Under the pieces are notes generated by a model. The model was not told where the DNA came from, searched no databases, and saw nothing but the letters and a program-made list of their open reading frames with translations. Both the position numbers and the translations under genes were made by a program. Below, one piece after another: positions 5,368 through 7,717 of a DNA stretch of 7,717 nt (position 1 is the first letter of the stretch; the number at the start of each line of letters is the position of its first letter). This DNA comes from Phascolarctobacterium sp. (GTDB taxonomy: Bacteria > Bacillota > Negativicutes > Acidaminococcales > Acidaminococcaceae): the NCBI GenBank assembly GCA_016302525.1, contig JAEDNJ010000072.1, positions 1 through 7,717 on the forward strand. Direction: 5' to 3'.

Positions 5368-6450
5368 ATGGAACAAGAATATAGTATTGTTTTTAAACAC
5401 GCTAAAAAAGCCTTCGGGAAAACAGTCGTTATCGAGGATTTGAATCTGGAAATAAAAAAAGGAGAAAGACTAATCCTCTTAGGACCCTCTGGCTGTGGCA
5501 AAACTACTACTCTGCGAATGATTGCCGGCTTTGAGGACATTTCTGGCGGCGAGCTTTATATGGGAGATAAGCTAGTAAATAATCTTCCTCCTGGAGAGCG
5601 TAATATCGCTATGGTTTTCCAATCTTACGCCCTCTTTCCTCACTTAACAGTCTGGGATAACATTACCTTTGGCCTTCAGCTACAGAAGCTTCCTAAGGAA
5701 GAAATTGCCGCTCGCACCCAGCAAGCCTTAGAAATATTGCACCTGACTGGCTACGAAAACAAGAAAACGCATGAGCTAAGCGGTGGACAAAAGCAACGCG
5801 TGGCTCTAGCAAGAGCAATCGTAAAGCATTCGCCTTACTTCCTTTTAGATGAGCCCCTGTCAAATCTTGATGCTCAATTACGCCAGAAGGCTCGCACAGA
5901 ATTAGTTAAGCTACACGAAATGTTTAAGCCGACTATGATTTATGTAACTCATGACCAGATTGAGGCCATGACCGTGGCTAATCGTATTGCTATCATGAAC
6001 CAGGGTATTATTCAACAAATTGATACACCCCATAATGTTTATCACCATCCAGCAAATACCTTTGTTGCCACCTTTATCGGTTCTCCGGCAATGAATATAA
6101 TGCACGCTACCTATACTAATGGTATAATTACTATAGGAAAGAATCTCATTCCTGTTCCTAAGGCTCAGCAGACTCTTATTGGCGACCGCTCAAAGGTTCT
6201 TGTAGGCTTGCGTCCTGAGGCTATGCAGCCCAATTTTACTGGTGGCCAAATCACTGGCAAGGTCGAATTTGTCGAAAACACGGGCAACCTCAAAACAATC
6301 AGTCTGCGCCTTGGCAACGACGATTTAGTATTTTTACAATCAAGTCATGCACAACAGCCCTTGGAAAATATTACCGGTGTTGACTTTGATTGGCATGATA
6401 TTTGCCTATTTGATGCAGCTTCTGGCAACAATCTTGAGAGGATGGTTTAA
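5368..6450 (+). CDS. ugpC: UgpC/MalK-type ABC transporter ATPase
   Basis: A 360-residue cytoplasmic ATPase that powers import. In order: Walker A G39-P-S-G-C-G-K45-T-T, Q-loop Q85, signature L136-S-G-G-Q-K-Q-R143, Walker B F157-L-L-D-E161-P with catalytic E161, D-loop SNLD (164-167) and switch H194. The C-terminal regulatory OB-like domain (about 240-360) includes G279-L-R-P-E283, as in MalK and UgpC. The length is that of the family (about 355-370). It starts 6 nt after the second permease gene, with GAAAGGA at 9 nt. All catalytic residues are intact. In some genomes such ATPases serve several sugar importers, so the second binding protein near the right edge might not need its own, but this is speculative. 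Confidence 0.95.
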   Translation: MEQEYSIVFKHAKKAFGKTVVIEDLNLEIKKGERLILLGPSGCGKTTTLRMIAGFEDISGGELYMGDKLVNNLPPGERNIAMVFQSYALFPHLTVWDNITFGLQLQKLPKEEIAARTQQALEILHLTGYENKKTHELSGGQKQRVALARAIVKHSPYFLLDEPLSNLDAQLRQKARTELVKLHEMFKPTMIYVTHDQIEAMTVANRIAIMNQGIIQQIDTPHNVYHHPANTFVATFIGSPAMNIMHATYTNGIITIGKNLIPVPKAQQTLIGDRSKVLVGLRPEAMQPNFTGGQITGKVEFVENTGNLKTISLRLGNDDLVFLQSSHAQQPLENITGVDFDWHDICLFDAASGNNLERMV

Positions 6451-6451
6451 C

Positions 6452-7207
6452 ATGAACATTGCTATCAGTGATTTATTATTCCCTGGTTTTACAAAATTTG
6501 CTTTGCGCCAGCTTAATCCTAAGTATGGTATTGAGTTTTTCTATGAATTCGGTAAGGATTACTATTGGAATGAGGAGCTAAGAGCCTGGGGTGAGCGTGA
6601 GCTTTCTATCCACGGTCCCTGTGTTGCTATCAATCTCGCCGATCCAGAGCAAACAAGCTTCCTGGAAATCTACGCTCAAACCTTTGCCTATGCTAAAATG
6701 TGCAAGGCAAAATTTGTGGTGGTGCATACGAATGAAGCCGTTATAGACAATCCAAAGGCAGCAAAGGAGAGAATACTCCAACGCCTTGAGCTCCTATTTA
6801 AGCTGGCTGAAAACTACGGCGTACAAATCGTCATTGAAAATGTGGGCTTAATTCCTAAGCAAAACTATCTGTTTACACTTCCAGAATTCCTAGAGCTATT
6901 TAAAAGGTTCCCACAAGCAAAGGCTTTACTTGATACTGGTCATGCTCATGTCAACGGCTGGGAGCTGGCTGAGGTTGTACGTAGCCTTGGTGACAAGCTC
7001 ATAGCCTTTCACCTCCATGATAATGACGGCAACGGCGACCAGCACCTTCCCCTTGGTCAAGGAAACATTGACTGGGCTCCCTTCTTTAAAACTGTCAAAG
7101 AATATGCCCCTCACTCCACTCTCGTTTTGGAATATTGCTGCGGCTTCACCAACACCAAGGACTTAGAGGCACATATCGCTGCCCTAAAAGAAAAGTATGC
7201 TATCTAA
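6452..7207 (+). CDS. Xylose-isomerase-like TIM-barrel protein (AP endonuclease 2 family), possible phosphoesterase
   Basis: A 251-residue soluble protein of the family usually labelled sugar phosphate isomerase/epimerase. Strand-end motifs are H54 (IHGP), H92 (VVVHT), E129 (VIENVG), D161-T-G-H164, H187-L-H189-D-N-D, D196-Q-H198, L201-G-Q-G-N-I-D-W and E227 (VLEY). This set matches in order and spacing the nine ligands of endonuclease IV's three-metal centre (H69, H109, E145, D179, H182, H216, D229, H231, E261 in E. coli). Simple two-metal isomerases need only four. The ATG at 6452 follows the ATPase stop by one base, with GAGAGGA at 9 nt; an in-frame ATG at 6347 would overlap the ATPase gene by over 100 nt. 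It is the last gene of the operon, where ugpQ stands in E. coli. An isomerase or epimerase role remains possible. Confidence 0.85.
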   Translation: MNIAISDLLFPGFTKFALRQLNPKYGIEFFYEFGKDYYWNEELRAWGERELSIHGPCVAINLADPEQTSFLEIYAQTFAYAKMCKAKFVVVHTNEAVIDNPKAAKERILQRLELLFKLAENYGVQIVIENVGLIPKQNYLFTLPEFLELFKRFPQAKALLDTGHAHVNGWELAEVVRSLGDKLIAFHLHDNDGNGDQHLPLGQGNIDWAPFFKTVKEYAPHSTLVLEYCCGFTNTKDLEAHIAALKEKYAI

Positions 7208-7218
7208 ATCAACCCCTT

Positions 7219-7247
7219 AGGCCCTTCTATTGAAGGGTCTTCTTTTT
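7219..7247 (+). terminator. Intrinsic terminator of the transporter operon
   Basis: A 9-bp stem (7219-7227 with 7232-7240, one G-U pair) and TATT loop are followed by TTCTTTTT, 11 nt after the stop codon of the TIM-barrel gene. This is a standard Rho-independent terminator closing the operon. Confidence 0.9.
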
Positions 7248-7257
7248 AAGGGACATA

Positions 7258-7278
7258 TTTTGTCCACTTAGGACAAAA
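7258..7278. repeat. Perfect 8-bp inverted repeat TTTTGTCC-N5-GGACAAAA
   Basis: The arms lie at 7258-7265 and 7271-7278. A third copy of GGACA sits at 7251-7255, so the central arm could pair with either neighbour. No U tract follows on either strand. It could be an operator for a dimeric regulator or a structured 3' end of the preceding transcript. It is about 200 nt upstream of the next start codon, rather far for a simple repressor site. Confidence 0.4.
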
Positions 7279-7337
7279 ATCGTCATCTGTGTTTCTGTGG
7301 TGGAAAGTCTACTCCAAATGCGTAAATGTAACACATT

Positions 7338-7419
7338 TTAAGCAAAAATTGCGCAAAATCTGTAAAGTGTAAGCAGGAATAAGTATATACTATATAGAAT
7401 AAATGTAGTACCTTATAAT
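7338..7419 (+). promoter_or_regulatory. Candidate promoter region of the second binding-protein gene
   Basis: Possible -10 boxes are TATACT (7386-7391) and TATAAT (7414-7419); neither has a convincing -35 at 17 bp. Upstream, TTAAGCAAAAA (7338) and TTGCGCAAAAT (7349) are in 11-bp register, reminiscent of the repeats before the main operon but less regular. Activator-dependent transcription is suggested, not shown. The ribosome site AAGGAG (7466-7471) lies 10 nt before the ATG. Confidence 0.35.
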
Positions 7420-7481
7420 TACACGGAGTGTGCAATTATTATTCTTGCAATGAGGCAGTATAAAAAAGGAGTGTTATTACT

Positions 7482-7717
7482 ATGAAAAAATCTAGTTGGT
7501 TACTTGGTGCAGCAGCAGTTTTAGCTTTATCTGTAGCAGTTGCAGGCTGTGGCGGCGGCGAAAAGAAAGCTCCCGAGAAAAAAGCAGGCGGCGTAAGCGG
7601 CAACCTGATGGTTTATACCTCTATCTATCCTGACATTATCAACGATATGTGCAAGCCCAATGTTGGCAAGGCTTTCCCCGACATGAAGGTTAACTGGTTC
7701 CAAGGCGGCACCGAAAA
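7482..7717 (+). CDS. FbpA/AfuA-like ABC transporter substrate-binding lipoprotein, N-terminal part
   Basis: Only the first 78 residues are in the window. Residues 1-22 form a lipoprotein signal peptide with lipobox V20-A-G-C23, then a lysine-rich linker. The mature start L42-M-V-Y-T-S-I-Y-P-D, with K69-V-N-W-F-Q-G-G-T-E78 after it, is typical of binding proteins of the iron(III)/phosphonate/hexose-phosphate group (FbpA, PhnS-like, AfuA). The family includes both metal and phosphorylated-compound binders, and ligand residues lie outside the window. The signal-peptide DNA closely matches that of the binding protein at 2290. It begins a new transcription unit after the operon terminator, probably followed by its own permease and ATPase genes. 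Confidence 0.85.
   Translation, partial: MKKSSWLLGAAAVLALSVAVAGCGGGEKKAPEKKAGGVSGNLMVYTSIYPDIINDMCKPNVGKAFPDMKVNWFQGGTE

Noticed and set aside
6347..6451. Upstream in-frame start for the TIM-barrel gene
   Set aside because: It lies deep inside the ATPase coding sequence, has no ribosome site, and the family fold begins at MNIAISD.
1..7717. CRISPR arrays, tRNA or rRNA genes, transposases, phage genes or known riboswitches
   Set aside because: Reading both strands found no repeat-spacer pattern, cloverleaf-like tRNA, transposase motif or recognisable riboswitch core.

Overview
This 7.7 kb bacterial window looks like an anaerobic Firmicutes-type genome, possibly one of the Negativicutes. The grounds are moderate GC, strong AGGAGG-type ribosome sites, A-rich signal-peptide starts and lipoprotein signals ending VAVAGCGG followed by lysines. 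This placement is an impression from sequence style, not a database match.

Left part (1-1030, minus strand): a two-gene metalloid-response unit. An ArsR-family repressor with a Cys-x-Cys sensor motif is followed by the N-terminal 184 residues of a YraQ/ArsP-type membrane permease, which runs off the window. A near-consensus promoter drives the repressor. Similar 24-bp imperfect palindromes of the form ATCTAT-N12-ATAGAT lie over that promoter and again just before the permease, so each gene probably has its own operator.

Middle left (1073-2004, plus strand): a divergently transcribed single gene for a NagD-type HAD-IIA phosphatase, with its own promoter and a very strong 18-bp-stem terminator.

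Main operon (about 2192-7247, plus strand): a complete ABC importer of the UgpB-UgpA-UgpE-UgpC (glycerol-3-phosphate/carbohydrate CUT1) type, made of a lipoprotein binding protein, two permeases and an ATPase. It is followed by a TIM-barrel protein of the xylose-isomerase-like/AP-endonuclease-2 family. The promoter region holds a series of 11-bp-spaced repeats ending just before an extended -10 box. This is the geometry of a Pho box, so the importer may be induced by phosphate starvation. A hairpin after the binding-protein gene probably lowers expression of the membrane genes relative to the binding protein. The TIM-barrel gene sits where ugpQ (glycerophosphodiesterase) stands in the E. coli ugp operon. 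It carries all nine residues corresponding to the three-metal site of endonuclease IV, so it may be an unrecognised phosphodiesterase or phosphatase acting on the imported compound. This is the most interesting hypothesis in the window.

Right end (7248-7717): an intergenic region with an inverted repeat and candidate promoter elements. It is followed by the first 78 codons of a second lipoprotein binding protein, of the FbpA/AfuA-like type, whose signal-peptide DNA closely resembles that of the first. The theme from 1130 onward may therefore be uptake and breakdown of phosphorylated organic compounds, but the ligands are not proven by sequence.
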